Assembly (NCBI GenBank): GCA_949285835.1
Contig: CASEAR010000126.1
Span: forward strand, 1 to 41,160
Reading direction: 5' to 3'
Length of the DNA: 41,160 nucleotides
From: an uncultured Verrucomicrobiota bacterium
GTDB taxonomy: Bacteria > Verrucomicrobiota > Kiritimatiellia > RFP12 > UBA3636
The notes beneath the pieces are model-generated. The model was not told the DNA's origin and did no database searches. It saw nothing but the letters and a program-made list of their open reading frames with translations. Positions 16,538 through 25,877 of this stretch are shown in pieces. Both the position numbers and the translations under genes were made by a program. Numbering within the stretch: position 1 is the first letter of the stretch; each line of letters starts with the position of its first letter.

Positions 16538-17046
16538 TGAATTTTTCCACGACCCAAAAACTAAACCAAGCGGTCTACCAACCGCAAACACAAAACTGCG
16601 GGTATTATCGTATCACAAACACGTCAAATAACAAGCGCGAGCAATATTCCTGACCGGACCAGCCCCCGCGGCTTTCAAACTTAAGACATGCCCGAGGATG
16701 GGATGATCTGAGACACTTTCTCGTGATGTTTCTGCGTGGATTGTGTTGCGAGTTCTATTTCAACAGAAAAAACAGAAAGCGAAATATCATCGTTTTCTGG
16801 AAAAAATCTGCCCGCGTGGCGGCAATGGGCGGACATACACCTCTTTGGGGCGTTTCTTTTCATGTCTGTAGTCATTCCTTTGGGTATGGACGTTACATTC
16901 CGAAACTTTCCCCGGTAATTTACAAAAAACGGCCGTATTGACAAACAAAACGGAATACTGCATAATGCCGTCCACTAAGAGCGTATTGCACGAATGAAGC
17001 GCAAAAATGCTCATTTGTGTCTTATTTTGGTTGGAGGAATGTTGAA
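16538..17046. other. Divergent intergenic region between GT4 gene and tpiA
   Basis: About 500 bases with no supported gene. Open frames of 60-90 codons occur on both strands but resemble no family and lack good ribosome sites. It holds the strong tpiA promoter (16938-16966) and must also carry the promoter for the minus-strand block starting with the GT4 gene, which I could not place with confidence. Confidence 0.6.
16938..16966 (+). promoter_or_regulatory. Sigma-70-type promoter for tpiA
   Basis: TTGACA at 16938-16943, a 17-base spacer and CATAAT at 16961-16966. The -35 is perfect and the -10 has five of six consensus bases. Transcription should start near 16973, about 75 bases before the tpiA ATG. 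Confidence 0.8.
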
Positions 17047-17817
17047 ATGTCACGTCGTATTCTTATTGCCGGCAACTGGAAAATGAACAAGACTTCAGCA
17101 GAAGGCGCTGAACTTGTAAACGGCATCCGCAGTGCCCTGACCGATTGTTGTGCGGACAAGTTGCCGGAGGTTCTTGTGTGTCCTCCTTTTCTGGACATCG
17201 CAACGGCTGTATGCGCGGCAAAAGGGTCTGCAGTGGAAGTAGGCGCGCAAAATGTCCACTGGGCTTCAAGCGGAGCATACACCGGAGAGTGTTCTACCGC
17301 CATGCTTCTTGATGCGGGATGCACGCATGTAATTGTCGGTCACAGTGAGAGACGCCAGTACTTCGGGGAAACAGATGCGACGGTCAACAAAAGGGCTAAA
17401 GCCGCGGTTGACGCAGGCCTTGTCGCAGTTGTCTGCGTTGGGGAAACTCTTGAAGAGCGTGAATCCGGAGCGACGACGAAAGTCGTAGGACGTCAGGTGC
17501 GCGAAGCTTTTTCCGGATTTTCCGCGAATGACATGAGTAAAGTCGTTGTGGCATACGAGCCAGTCTGGGCGATAGGTACGGGCAAGGTCGCCACCGATGA
17601 GCAGGCGCAGGAGGTTCATGCATTTATACGCAAAACTCTGGGAGAAATGTTTGGCTCAGAATGCGGAGATTCCGTTCGCATCCTTTACGGCGGCAGCATG
17701 AAACCCGGCAACGCGGCAGGTCTGCTGAAACAGAAGGATATAGACGGAGGTCTCATCGGCGGAGCATCGCTCAAAGCAGATGATTTTGTGGCAATAATTA
17801 AGGCCGCTATGGCTTAA
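17047..17817 (+). CDS. tpiA: Triosephosphate isomerase
   Basis: 256 residues, normal for the family. It interconverts dihydroxyacetone phosphate and glyceraldehyde 3-phosphate in glycolysis. Visible sites are the catalytic lysine in AGNWKMNKT, the catalytic histidine in GHSERRQYF, the catalytic glutamate in AYEPVWAIGTGK (with the mobile loop) and the phosphate-binding YGGSMKPGN and GGLIGGASL. The start at 17047 is set by GGAGG nine bases upstream. It is driven by the promoter at 16938 and followed after 16 bases by secG, the common tpiA-secG arrangement. Confidence 0.98.
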   Translation: MSRRILIAGNWKMNKTSAEGAELVNGIRSALTDCCADKLPEVLVCPPFLDIATAVCAAKGSAVEVGAQNVHWASSGAYTGECSTAMLLDAGCTHVIVGHSERRQYFGETDATVNKRAKAAVDAGLVAVVCVGETLEERESGATTKVVGRQVREAFSGFSANDMSKVVVAYEPVWAIGTGKVATDEQAQEVHAFIRKTLGEMFGSECGDSVRILYGGSMKPGNAAGLLKQKDIDGGLIGGASLKADDFVAIIKAAMA

Positions 17818-17833
17818 TCCGGGGAATTTATAT

Positions 17834-18403
17834 ATGGAGATTCTATTTCGACTGCTTGTTGCCGTAGAGGTTGTAGTTTGTCTGCTCCTCATAGGCATTG
17901 TGCTGGTACAGCGTTCGAAAGGTCAGGGAGCCGGTCTGAGTTTCGGAAGTGGCGCCGAGGCGGTTTTTGGTGCGCAGATGGGCAACGTACTCACCAAAAC
18001 GACGGTGGTTCTGGGCATTATTTTCTTGGCGAACACCGTTATTCTTGCAATCGTAAGACCCACCGGACATGAAACATCGCTCACCGCACAGGCAGCAGAG
18101 CGTTCTGCAGCCAGAATGGAAGCGCAGGCTCAAGAGATGCAGAACGTTGAACCGGAGGTTTCTGCGGAGGCCGCCGAAATGCTTGCAGAAGAAGACGTCC
18201 AGCCCACAAATTCCGTGGAGGCTGCATCAGTGCAAACCACTGCTGCTCAGCCAGAGACCGGATCAGAGGTTACTGCTCAGCCGAAGGCCAGCTTGGAAGA
18301 AGCGGTTCAGCCTACGAATGCTGTGGAGACTGCTGCAGCGCCTGCAGCAATGCAGACCACTGCTCAGCCCGAGGCAGGCTCGAAGGAAGCAGCGGTTCAA
18401 TAG
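17834..18403 (+). CDS. secG: Preprotein translocase subunit SecG with long Ala/Gln/Pro/Glu tail
   Basis: 189 residues, about twice the usual SecG. The first 75 residues are typical: membrane helix 1 (FRLLVAVEVVVCLLLIGIVLVQRSKGQG), the conserved GLSFGSGAEAVFG loop and helix 2 (TTVVLGIIFLANTVILAIV). SecG assists SecYE in moving proteins across the inner membrane. The remaining 110 residues are low-complexity and rich in A, E, Q, P, T. They contain imperfect repeats such as VQPTNSVEAASVQTTAAQPE and VQPTNAVETAAAP...MQTTAQPEAGS. The tail is probably disordered. The ribosome site GGGGAA lies just before ATG 17834. It is co-transcribed with tpiA. Confidence 0.93.
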   Translation: MEILFRLLVAVEVVVCLLLIGIVLVQRSKGQGAGLSFGSGAEAVFGAQMGNVLTKTTVVLGIIFLANTVILAIVRPTGHETSLTAQAAERSAARMEAQAQEMQNVEPEVSAEAAEMLAEEDVQPTNSVEAASVQTTAAQPETGSEVTAQPKASLEEAVQPTNAVETAAAPAAMQTTAQPEAGSKEAAVQ

Positions 18404-18441
18404 ATGGGTGTCGTTTTTGCAGAATTGCGCCGGAGTATCGA

Positions 18442-20115
18442 ATGCGTTCGGCGAAATCTCTCCAGCGAACTATGATGTCTAACCATTTTCTTTTGTTTGA
18501 AACGGTCGCCGTCGCGGCCGTTTTTTGTGTTTGTGCCGGATGTTTCAGGAAAACAGAATCCGAATCTGGTAAATATCCGGATCTGGTTTTGATAACCTCC
18601 GACGGGAACGTCGGATTTTCCCCCGACGGAGCGTTCTCGTACGACGGGACATTATCCCCCTCTCCCATGCCGCTGCCGGCTGCGGCGGCAGTACTCTCCG
18701 GAAGTCGTCCGTGCGACAATGGAGTGAGGATAAACGGAGTCGGCTCATTGTCTCCGGATGTATCAACGATTGCATCTGAACTCTCATCCCGAGGATGGAA
18801 ATGCGCGGCCTTCCTGTCGTCAATTGCCCTTGGACCACGGCACGGCCTTACAAACGGATTTGAGGTTTACATTGCTGGCGACAGCGGGCGGCACAGCATA
18901 TACACCATTCCGATCGCGGAAGCAAGACAGCTTGTGGATGCCGCGCTTGATTTTCTCAATAGCAAGAACAGGAGTGGTGTTCCGGCGTTTGTCTGGGTTC
19001 ATGTGAGTCCATTCCTTGGCAAAGAAAAAACCAGCACAGATGATCTTGAAAAAATACGGCTGGACACCCAGAAAGAGCTTTCCAGACTCAATTCGAATGG
19101 CAGAAAAGGCTTCTACGCCTCGCTCTATGTTGCTGATACAAACTCCGTATTTCAAGGGCTTTCTTTGGAATCCTGCAATACCGAGATGATTTATTTCGGA
19201 GACGGAGAAGCTCCAGATATCCCCCACACACCGATCAATATCAAGCCGGCTCTGCTGCGTATGGCGGGGTTCGATCCGGAGGATGCTCCTTTCACACAAG
19301 AGCTGTATGCAGAAACGTTGCAGCCATGGTATGCATTCAGACTTGCCCCCCAAAAAAACACTGAAGGACCATGGCGGCTTGACGCCGTAACCCCGGAAGT
19401 GCTTCCTCTGACGACGGAGTCTATGCTGCTTAATGCTATGGGATACCCAGGGGATGGACTTGTGTCCCCGTACACAAATGGAGTCGCTGTTTCGTCTGCC
19501 TATGGCAACGAACTTCTATCGGAAGCGCAGGCCGCTCTTGCCGCCAAAGGTGAACATGCGGAGGTATTGCTGAGCGGCCTTGTGGAGAAATATCCGCAGG
19601 TCCCGCTTTTTCATGAGTGGTTTGCCGATTTTTTGTTCAAACATGGCAAATACGCGGAGGCCTTCAACGAATACAGCAAGTCTGCCGATATAGGGTACAA
19701 CATGATAAGGTCGATACGGCGTCAATCTGAGTGCCATATGAGGCTTGGCAACATACCGATGGCAGTAGATCGTGCGGAGAGTGCATTCATGCTGAGTCCT
19801 GACGATATGATTATCCGCAGAGAACTTTTTTCACTGCTCCTTTCCGTGGGCAGAGCTATGAACGGCACAAAAAAATACGAGGCTGCGCTGGAATGCCTGA
19901 ACAGAGCTGTGTGGCTTGAACCGAAAAATGCAGAGGCATGTTACCAGATGGCGGTTGCGCAATGCGGAATCGGCGCGACAAATTCCGCCGTAATATACCT
20001 GTCAAATGCATTGAATTTGAACCCATCACACAATCCGGCAAAGACGCTTCTGGGAAAAATATCCAAATCAGGAAAACCAGTACCGCCTGAACCGCATAAT
20101 GTAAAGTCTGAATAA
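18442..20115 (+). CDS. Lipoprotein with inactive sulfatase-like domain and C-terminal TPR repeats
   Basis: 557 residues. A lipoprotein signal ends at Cys34 (VCAGC). Residues 46-330 follow the pattern of the 'sulfatase plus TPR' family: PDLVLITSDG, VLSG.RP..NGVRING, GWKCAAFLSSIALGPRHGLTNGFEVY, FVWVH. However, catalytic features are lost. The usual nucleophile motif (PSHASILTG in relatives) reads PAAAAVLSG, the metal-binding DPH after WVH is gone, and no SDHGE motif is seen where VADTNSVF stands. Residues about 360-540 carry TPR-like repeats (YAEAFNEYSKSADIGYN, YEAALECLNRAVWLEPKNAEACYQMAVA, AVIYLSNALNLNPSHNPA). It is most likely a binding or scaffold lipoprotein on the periplasmic side. GGAG precedes ATG 18442. 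The gene follows secG after 38 bases. Confidence 0.75.
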   Translation: MRSAKSLQRTMMSNHFLLFETVAVAAVFCVCAGCFRKTESESGKYPDLVLITSDGNVGFSPDGAFSYDGTLSPSPMPLPAAAAVLSGSRPCDNGVRINGVGSLSPDVSTIASELSSRGWKCAAFLSSIALGPRHGLTNGFEVYIAGDSGRHSIYTIPIAEARQLVDAALDFLNSKNRSGVPAFVWVHVSPFLGKEKTSTDDLEKIRLDTQKELSRLNSNGRKGFYASLYVADTNSVFQGLSLESCNTEMIYFGDGEAPDIPHTPINIKPALLRMAGFDPEDAPFTQELYAETLQPWYAFRLAPQKNTEGPWRLDAVTPEVLPLTTESMLLNAMGYPGDGLVSPYTNGVAVSSAYGNELLSEAQAALAAKGEHAEVLLSGLVEKYPQVPLFHEWFADFLFKHGKYAEAFNEYSKSADIGYNMIRSIRRQSECHMRLGNIPMAVDRAESAFMLSPDDMIIRRELFSLLLSVGRAMNGTKKYEAALECLNRAVWLEPKNAEACYQMAVAQCGIGATNSAVIYLSNALNLNPSHNPAKTLLGKISKSGKPVPPEPHNVKSE

Positions 20116-20164
20116 CGTAACATGTAACATATTGAATCGTGGGGTGTTATCAAGGAGTCTCAAA

Positions 20165-21961
20165 ATGGAAAACAACATACCGAGAAACGAATATCCGCGC
20201 ATGCAGTTTCGGAGAGAATACGCGTGGATGAACCTGAACGGCAGGTGGGACTTTGCATTTGACCCGGGACGCAGCGGAGAGGACCGGAAAATCTGGGAGC
20301 ATCCGGAAATGTTCGATATGTCGATAAATGTTCCGTTTGCCCCTGAAAGCGCTCTTTCGGGAATATGCAGAAAGGACTTTGTCGAATCAGTCTATTACCA
20401 GAGGGAGATTACAATCCCCGAAGAATGGAGCGGACGCAGGGTCATACTGCACTTCGGAGCGGTTGATTATACCGCCAGCGTGCGGATTGATGGTGTGGTA
20501 GCAGGGACACATACCGGTGGATCTTCCTCTTTTTCTTTTGACATCACAGACCGCGTGGTTCCGGAAAAACGCCATGTCCTTACCGTCCATGCCGAAGATT
20601 TTCTAAGGTCAGGCGATCAGGGGATTGGCAAACAGAGTCCTCGCTACAACTCTTTTGGGTGCTCATATACACGCACAACCGGCATATGGCAAACGGTGTG
20701 GATGGAAGCTGTGCATAAGAACGGGCTGAAGCGCTGTTCAATCATACCGGATGTGGATGAGTCCGCTGTCAGATTCATGCCGGAGTTTATTAACCCGGAC
20801 ACGCGCGCCAGCATGCACGTGATTGTATCCGCACAGGGTGAGATCGTGGCGGAGGGAACGTGTTCCACGTCCGCAAAAACATGCTTGACGCTCCATATAG
20901 AGAATCCGCATCTCTGGAATCCGAATGACCCGTTTCTGTACGATGTCATGATGACCGTTACAGATGTGAACAATGTTCAGATTGACCGAGTGGAATCTTA
21001 TTTCGGAATGAGAAAGTTCCACATTGAGGGCAACAGATTCTATCTCAACAATGAACCGATTTTTTTGAGATGGGTTCTTGATCAGGGATTTTATCCCGAT
21101 GGCATATGGACAGCTCCTGATGATTTTTCACTGAAACATGACATCGAACTGTCCCTGGCCGCCGGATTCAATGGAGCCAGACTGCACCAGAAAATTTTCG
21201 AAGAACGTTTTCATTACTGGGCTGATAAACTTGGATATCTGACATCAGCCGAGTACCCGAGCTGGGGAATAAGCTGCACTTCACTCAGGGCTTATTTGAA
21301 CTTTTCCCGAGAGTGGCGAGACCTCGTTCTCCGTGATATGAATCATCCATCCGTCGTCATGTGGACTCCTCTCAACGAAACATGTTCCTCTTCCAAATTT
21401 GATCTTGGCGCAGCTTTTGGCAAACGTGGCAGTTTTGACGATTACAAGGACTTTGTTGCCGACTTGGAGTTTTTAACCGAAAGGCTGGATGGCACTCGTC
21501 CTTTCCATGACACAAGCGGATATGTGCACTGTTCCAACCCAAACATTTTCTCCGTACACGCGTATATGCCTGACTCAAAAACGCTACTGAACTTTATAAA
21601 TCCTGAATCAGGAAAATTCGGCAGAAACGTTCCGGATTTTGAACCGAAATATAATGGACAGCCTTATTTCGTAGATGAATGGGGCGGATTCAAGTATATT
21701 CCCGATACCGCTTCGTATGCATCAGAGGCTTGGGGATACAACGGAATTTCACCAAAGTCTCCCGAAGAGTTTGTCGGATACATCGCAGAGCAGACCGAAG
21801 CAATGAAAAATTGCGAGACAGTTGCCGGATGGTGTTATACACAACTCACGGATGTGGAACAGGAACAAAACGGCGTCTATATGTACAACAGGACTCCTAA
21901 AGCTCCGAATGATATGCTAAAAAAAGCTATCGAACAAAAACCCAACTGGTCAAAGTTCTGA
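20165..21961 (+). CDS. Glycoside hydrolase family 2 (beta-galactosidase/beta-glucuronidase type)
   Basis: 598 residues from ATG 20165, preceded by AAGGAG; no signal peptide, so it should be cytoplasmic. Domain order is GH2 sugar-binding jelly roll (1-180), immunoglobulin-like domain (about 185-285) and TIM barrel (about 290-598). The acid/base glutamate is E405 in TPLNET after NHPSVVMW, and the nucleophile is E505 in YFVDEWGG. Both are in the expected places, so it should be active. It hydrolyses a terminal beta-linked sugar; galactose or glucuronic acid cannot be told apart by eye. The presence of eda elsewhere would suit uronate use but does not prove it. It follows the TPR lipoprotein and is followed by an exonuclease gene one base after its stop. 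Confidence 0.92.
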   Translation: MENNIPRNEYPRMQFRREYAWMNLNGRWDFAFDPGRSGEDRKIWEHPEMFDMSINVPFAPESALSGICRKDFVESVYYQREITIPEEWSGRRVILHFGAVDYTASVRIDGVVAGTHTGGSSSFSFDITDRVVPEKRHVLTVHAEDFLRSGDQGIGKQSPRYNSFGCSYTRTTGIWQTVWMEAVHKNGLKRCSIIPDVDESAVRFMPEFINPDTRASMHVIVSAQGEIVAEGTCSTSAKTCLTLHIENPHLWNPNDPFLYDVMMTVTDVNNVQIDRVESYFGMRKFHIEGNRFYLNNEPIFLRWVLDQGFYPDGIWTAPDDFSLKHDIELSLAAGFNGARLHQKIFEERFHYWADKLGYLTSAEYPSWGISCTSLRAYLNFSREWRDLVLRDMNHPSVVMWTPLNETCSSSKFDLGAAFGKRGSFDDYKDFVADLEFLTERLDGTRPFHDTSGYVHCSNPNIFSVHAYMPDSKTLLNFINPESGKFGRNVPDFEPKYNGQPYFVDEWGGFKYIPDTASYASEAWGYNGISPKSPEEFVGYIAEQTEAMKNCETVAGWCYTQLTDVEQEQNGVYMYNRTPKAPNDMLKKAIEQKPNWSKF

Positions 21962-21962
21962 G

Positions 21963-22565
21963 ATGCGGCAGGACAATGCGGTGCTGCTGACGGCGCTGGA
22001 TTTCGAAACGACTGGTAAATGTCCGGGATATCCTGACGAACCTTGGCAAATCGGGATTGCCGAGGTTTCGATAGAATGCGGCGACGCCAGCACTGTTTCC
22101 GTCTCTAATGTTACAGGCTCATTGTTGCGCGTTTCACCGGGAAGACCATTCAATAAATTCGCACCGGGACGTCATGCCCAGCTTCGGGACAAGATTTCCT
22201 CTGCAAGTTGTTTTCAAGAAAATTGGGTCTTATGGCGGACTAAACTTTTAAATCGTCCAATAATCGCACATAACGCCTCCACAGAGCGAAAGATGCTCCG
22301 TCAGCTTGCGCCGCTTCACGCATTCGGTCCGTGGATTGACACTCTCTCACTGAGCAGAATTGTGTGGCGCGGTCTGCCATCATATACACTGGAGAATCTG
22401 ATATCCGTCCTGGGGCTTGCTCCGCTCGTATCAGATTTGTGTCCCGGACTTGCTCCGCACGATGCCTCATACGATGCCGCCGCGTGCGCGGTCCTGTTCG
22501 CACACATCATACGTCAGCCCGGATGGAATAAACTGGGGATCGAACGATTGTCTAAACTGTCTTAA
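21963..22565 (+). CDS. DEDDh-type 3'-5' exonuclease (DnaQ-like)
   Basis: 200 residues. Exo I motif LDFETTG (D13, E15), exo II region IIAHNASTERK and exo III HDASYDAAACAVL (H166, D171) identify a DnaQ/RNase T-type exonuclease that removes nucleotides from 3' ends. In the exo II motif the usual AHNAxFD aspartate appears as Glu108. No polymerase or GIY-YIG part is attached. It starts one base after the GH2 stop, so translation may be coupled, although the functions seem unrelated. Whether it proofreads DNA or trims RNA cannot be told. Confidence 0.82.
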   Translation: MRQDNAVLLTALDFETTGKCPGYPDEPWQIGIAEVSIECGDASTVSVSNVTGSLLRVSPGRPFNKFAPGRHAQLRDKISSASCFQENWVLWRTKLLNRPIIAHNASTERKMLRQLAPLHAFGPWIDTLSLSRIVWRGLPSYTLENLISVLGLAPLVSDLCPGLAPHDASYDAAACAVLFAHIIRQPGWNKLGIERLSKLS

Positions 22566-23027
22566 CTGCGGCATATCCTCCGGAAGACACTTTTCGCTTG
22601 CCGTAATATCAGAAAACCGCGGAACCTGACGCTGTTATTTATGCAAACCAGGATGCGTAATAATCGACGTCTGGTGATAAAAACTGTTTTACACTTATCT
22701 ATTCTAATCATACCGTTTTACTGACAGGCAATACAAAGCGCGCCATCCATCTGTGAAGCATGTTGTAAAAAGCAAGTATTTTTTTGCATGAGGACATCAC
22801 GTTAAATGTACACGGATTTGACAGGACGTCACCCTCCCCGCATGGTAAAATTAAGAGGAAGGTTCAGCTGCCGTGCAGACGGCATTTGCAATGCGTTCCA
22901 TGATTGACCGACACACGCAAAAATCCGATACAGCACCTTGCAGTCTCGCTTTCCTTGCTAAGTTCCGTAAGGTTTTTCTCGTTTAACACGTTTCCATATT
23001 CCATCCGACAACGTATTATGTTGTCAG
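22566..23027. other. Gap between convergent exonuclease and dxs genes
   Basis: About 460 bases with no supported gene. A 37-codon frame (GTG at about 22874, behind a GAGGAAGG site) is possible but matches nothing. A TTGACA at 22818 lacks a -10 at a proper distance. A weak terminator candidate lies at 22953-22980. Confidence 0.5.
22953..22980 (+). terminator. Possible weak terminator
   Basis: CCTTGC (22953-22958) pairs with GTAAGG (22967-22972) with one G-T pair, followed by TTTTT and further T residues. The stem is short, so this is tentative. It would stop plus-strand transcription before it runs into dxs. Confidence 0.35.
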
Positions 23028-24962
23028 TCATAGCGATATGTGGCTGCACAAAACCACGCTGCGTTCCATCAGCGCCTCTTTGGCACGAGATGCAATCTTA
23101 TCCGGCTCAATTCCATACATTTTAAACAAATCGTCCATCGATGACGCATGGGGTATAAAATCATCGGGCCATCCAACGCGGACAACTGCCGCCCGGTTTT
23201 TCACAGCAGCATCAAGCACTGAACCAAACCCTCCCACAGCAACAGCGTCCTCCAAAGTTACAAAAACGGAAACGCCTGATGCAATCTGTTCTTCCACCAG
23301 TTCTGTATCTAACGGCTTTACAAAAACTGCGTCCACAAGAATGAAATTGATTCCGGATTCTTCAAGTACTTTTGCTGTTTTCCCGGCAATTGAAAACATC
23401 TGCCCCAAAGCCCAAAGACTGACGACCGGAGCTCCGGGGAAAAGTTTAGAGTTGTCTGCCAAAACCTTTGCCTTCCCAATAGGAATGTCCCTGATCCCAA
23501 TCCCTGATTCTGGGTCGCAAACATCGAAAACTCCCGCCCTGCCGCGCGGATACCGTATTACCGCGGGATACGGAAGCGAGAGTGCCGTATGCACCATAAA
23601 GGCTAAATCATCCGGAGTTCTGGGCTGCATCACGGTTATCCCTGGCACAGACGCCAACATTGCCAAATCAAAAATTCCGTGATGTGTTGGTCCGTCTCCA
23701 GGAACCGCTCCAGCCCTATCGAGGCATACGGTAACGGGAAGTTTCTGCAATGCCGCATCATGTATGAAATTATCGATTGAACGCTGAAAAAAAGTGGAAT
23801 ACACCGCCACCACAGGCCGCATGCCGCCAGCGGCCAATCCGGCAGCAAAAGTCATCTGATGCCCTTCACAAATCCCTACGTCAAAAAATCTGGAGGCATT
23901 CTCCTGCGCAAATGAAACCAACCCCGTACCGTCCGTCATTCCCGCAGTAATCGCCGCCACTGTGCTGTTTCTGCGCGCTTCAGCGCACATTATGCGCCCG
24001 AAGGCCTCGGACCACGACAAACCTCCGGACACATGATTAAGCGGTTCTCCTGTAGAAATTTCGAACGGATTAGAGCCGTGCCATGCCGATGGGTTGTTTT
24101 CAGCCGGCGGATATCCTTTCCCCTTGACCGTCGAGACATGAACAAGAACCGGGGTCTGTGTAAAGTTTGCCACTTCAAACGCAGAGATAAGGTGCTTTAT
24201 ATTATGACCGTCAACAGGGCCGATATACCTCAGTCCGAGCGACTCCACGACAGAACTGTGCACAAAAAAACTCTTCAGATGCATCAGAACCCGTAAATAA
24301 TGCCTTCTAAGCCAAGACATTCGAAGTCGTTTTATCCCGAATTCTTCCGCCGACGTTTTCCATCTGTTATAACGTCGGCTCACCATAAGCCTGCCAAAAG
24401 CCTTACTGAGTGCTCCGACATTCTTCGATATAGACATTCGGTTGTCATTGAGCACAATAATAAGACGTTTCGTCGTCTGCGTCACATTATTCAGAGCTTC
24501 CAGAGAAACCCCATTGCAAAGAGCACCGTCACCGACAAGCGCCACAACGGCTTCGTTTCCGCCTGCGGCATCGCGGGCGGCAGCAAAACCCAATGCAGCA
24601 GAAATCGCGGTGCCGGCGTGCCCCGCACCGAAAACATCAAAATCACTTTCGGTGCGCTTCATAAAACCCGACGCGCCGCCGGTGCGTCTTAGTTCCGTCA
24701 TAGCCTTGCGGCGGCCAGTCAGGATTTTGTACGCATACGATTGATGCGACACATCAAAAATTATTTTATCCTCCGGCGGTGAAAAGATTCGCAAAAGAGC
24801 AATCACGATCTCAACGACGCCCAAATTGGACGCCAAATGTCCGCCGTTTTTACTCACGTCATCAATTATTTCACGACGAAGCTCCTCCGCAAGCTCAGGA
24901 AGCTGCACTTCTCCGAGCATCTTAACGTCCAACGGAGTAGACACTCTGTCAAGCAGGCTCAT
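23028..24962 (-). CDS. dxs: 1-deoxy-D-xylulose-5-phosphate synthase
   Basis: 644 residues, full length. It joins pyruvate and glyceraldehyde 3-phosphate with thiamine diphosphate, the first step of the MEP isoprenoid pathway. Visible features are NGGHLASNLGVVE, DVSHQSYAYKILTGRR, the ThDP-binding GDGALCNGVSLEALNN...NDNRMSIS, PVDGHN, the catalytic glutamate region DVGICEGHQMTFAAGLA and the C-terminal transketolase domain with YPRGRAG. The ATG overlaps the nadC stop by ATGA, so the two are translated together. It is the last gene of its minus-strand group. Confidence 0.98.
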   Translation of the reverse strand: MSLLDRVSTPLDVKMLGEVQLPELAEELRREIIDDVSKNGGHLASNLGVVEIVIALLRIFSPPEDKIIFDVSHQSYAYKILTGRRKAMTELRRTGGASGFMKRTESDFDVFGAGHAGTAISAALGFAAARDAAGGNEAVVALVGDGALCNGVSLEALNNVTQTTKRLIIVLNDNRMSISKNVGALSKAFGRLMVSRRYNRWKTSAEEFGIKRLRMSWLRRHYLRVLMHLKSFFVHSSVVESLGLRYIGPVDGHNIKHLISAFEVANFTQTPVLVHVSTVKGKGYPPAENNPSAWHGSNPFEISTGEPLNHVSGGLSWSEAFGRIMCAEARRNSTVAAITAGMTDGTGLVSFAQENASRFFDVGICEGHQMTFAAGLAAGGMRPVVAVYSTFFQRSIDNFIHDAALQKLPVTVCLDRAGAVPGDGPTHHGIFDLAMLASVPGITVMQPRTPDDLAFMVHTALSLPYPAVIRYPRGRAGVFDVCDPESGIGIRDIPIGKAKVLADNSKLFPGAPVVSLWALGQMFSIAGKTAKVLEESGINFILVDAVFVKPLDTELVEEQIASGVSVFVTLEDAVAVGGFGSVLDAAVKNRAAVVRVGWPDDFIPHASSMDDLFKMYGIEPDKIASRAKEALMERSVVLCSHISL

Positions 24963-25840
24963 AGAGAAACAATTTCAAGAGACAAATCCGCAGCCTTCAC
25001 AGAATGCGTCAGGCACCCGAGCGAAATTGCATCAACACCTGTCTCCGCAACAGCACGCAGTTTTTCACGATCAATCCCGCCGGAAGCCTCCAGACGGCAC
25101 CTGCCACCCGTTATTTTGACGGCTTTGCGCATCTGATCCAACGGCATATTGTCAAGCATTATCCAGTCAGGGTTTCCCGCAAGAGCGCTTTCCAGTTCTT
25201 CAAAACTCTCTACTTCAACTTCAACCGGCACGTCGGGAAAAGCCTTCCTCACCGCCGCCACCGCCATATCAAGACGGGATTTGTCCCCGCTTCTCCACAG
25301 TTTCCTGTGGTTGTCCTTTATCAACGCCATGTCGTGCAGACCCATGCGATGATTTACGGCCCCGCCGCATGCAACACTGTACTTGTCCAGAAAACGAAAT
25401 CCAGGAACAGTTTTACGCGTGTCCAGTATCACGCATTTGCATCCGCGCACAACGTCTGCAAAGTCCTTCGCCGCAGATGCAATACCGGTCATACGCTGCA
25501 TAAAATTCAGCGCTGTCCTTTCGGCGGACAGTATGGACTTGGCAGAACCGCTAACTCTGAGGACCGTCCCCTCTGCATCCGCATCGACTCCGTCGCGCAC
25601 CACAATCTCAACTGACAGCGAAGCGTCCACCGCACGAAAAACCGCTCCGGCCACAGCGCCGCCGGCCACTCTGTATGGTTTGCGCGCTATTATATCTGCG
25701 GAAACATCAACTTCCGGATCAACGAGGGAAAGCGACGTCACATCGTTACCGGCTCCATCTTCAGCGAGGGCCGCATTTATCAGGCGCATAACTTCCTTAT
25801 TGCTTTCCACATCGGAAATAGACATCGCAGCAAAAGACAT
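24959..25840 (-). CDS. nadC: Nicotinate-nucleotide pyrophosphorylase (carboxylating), quinolinate phosphoribosyltransferase
   Basis: 293 residues. It makes nicotinate mononucleotide from quinolinate and PRPP in de novo NAD synthesis. Key signatures are ALAEDGAGNDVTS, ERTALNFMQRMTGIAS, DTRKTVPGFRFLDKYSVACGG with HRMGLHDMALIKDNH, EVEVESFEEL and EASGGI. Start 25840 is set by GGAGGG eight bases upstream. It lies between eda and dxs, and overlaps dxs by four bases. nadA and nadB are not in the window. Confidence 0.97.
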   Translation of the reverse strand: MSFAAMSISDVESNKEVMRLINAALAEDGAGNDVTSLSLVDPEVDVSADIIARKPYRVAGGAVAGAVFRAVDASLSVEIVVRDGVDADAEGTVLRVSGSAKSILSAERTALNFMQRMTGIASAAKDFADVVRGCKCVILDTRKTVPGFRFLDKYSVACGGAVNHRMGLHDMALIKDNHRKLWRSGDKSRLDMAVAAVRKAFPDVPVEVEVESFEELESALAGNPDWIMLDNMPLDQMRKAVKITGGRCRLEASGGIDREKLRAVAETGVDAISLGCLTHSVKAADLSLEIVSL

Positions 25841-25877
25841 CGCATTACCCTCCGCAACTGCTTACGTTCACGAACAA

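Noticed and set aside
16681..16944. Minus-strand 87-codon frame in the divergent region
   Set aside because: Overlaps the tpiA promoter and has no family resemblance.
22818..22851. Promoter with TTGACA at 22818
   Set aside because: The only good -10 (taaaat) is 22 bases away, too far; the 17-base position is a poor match.
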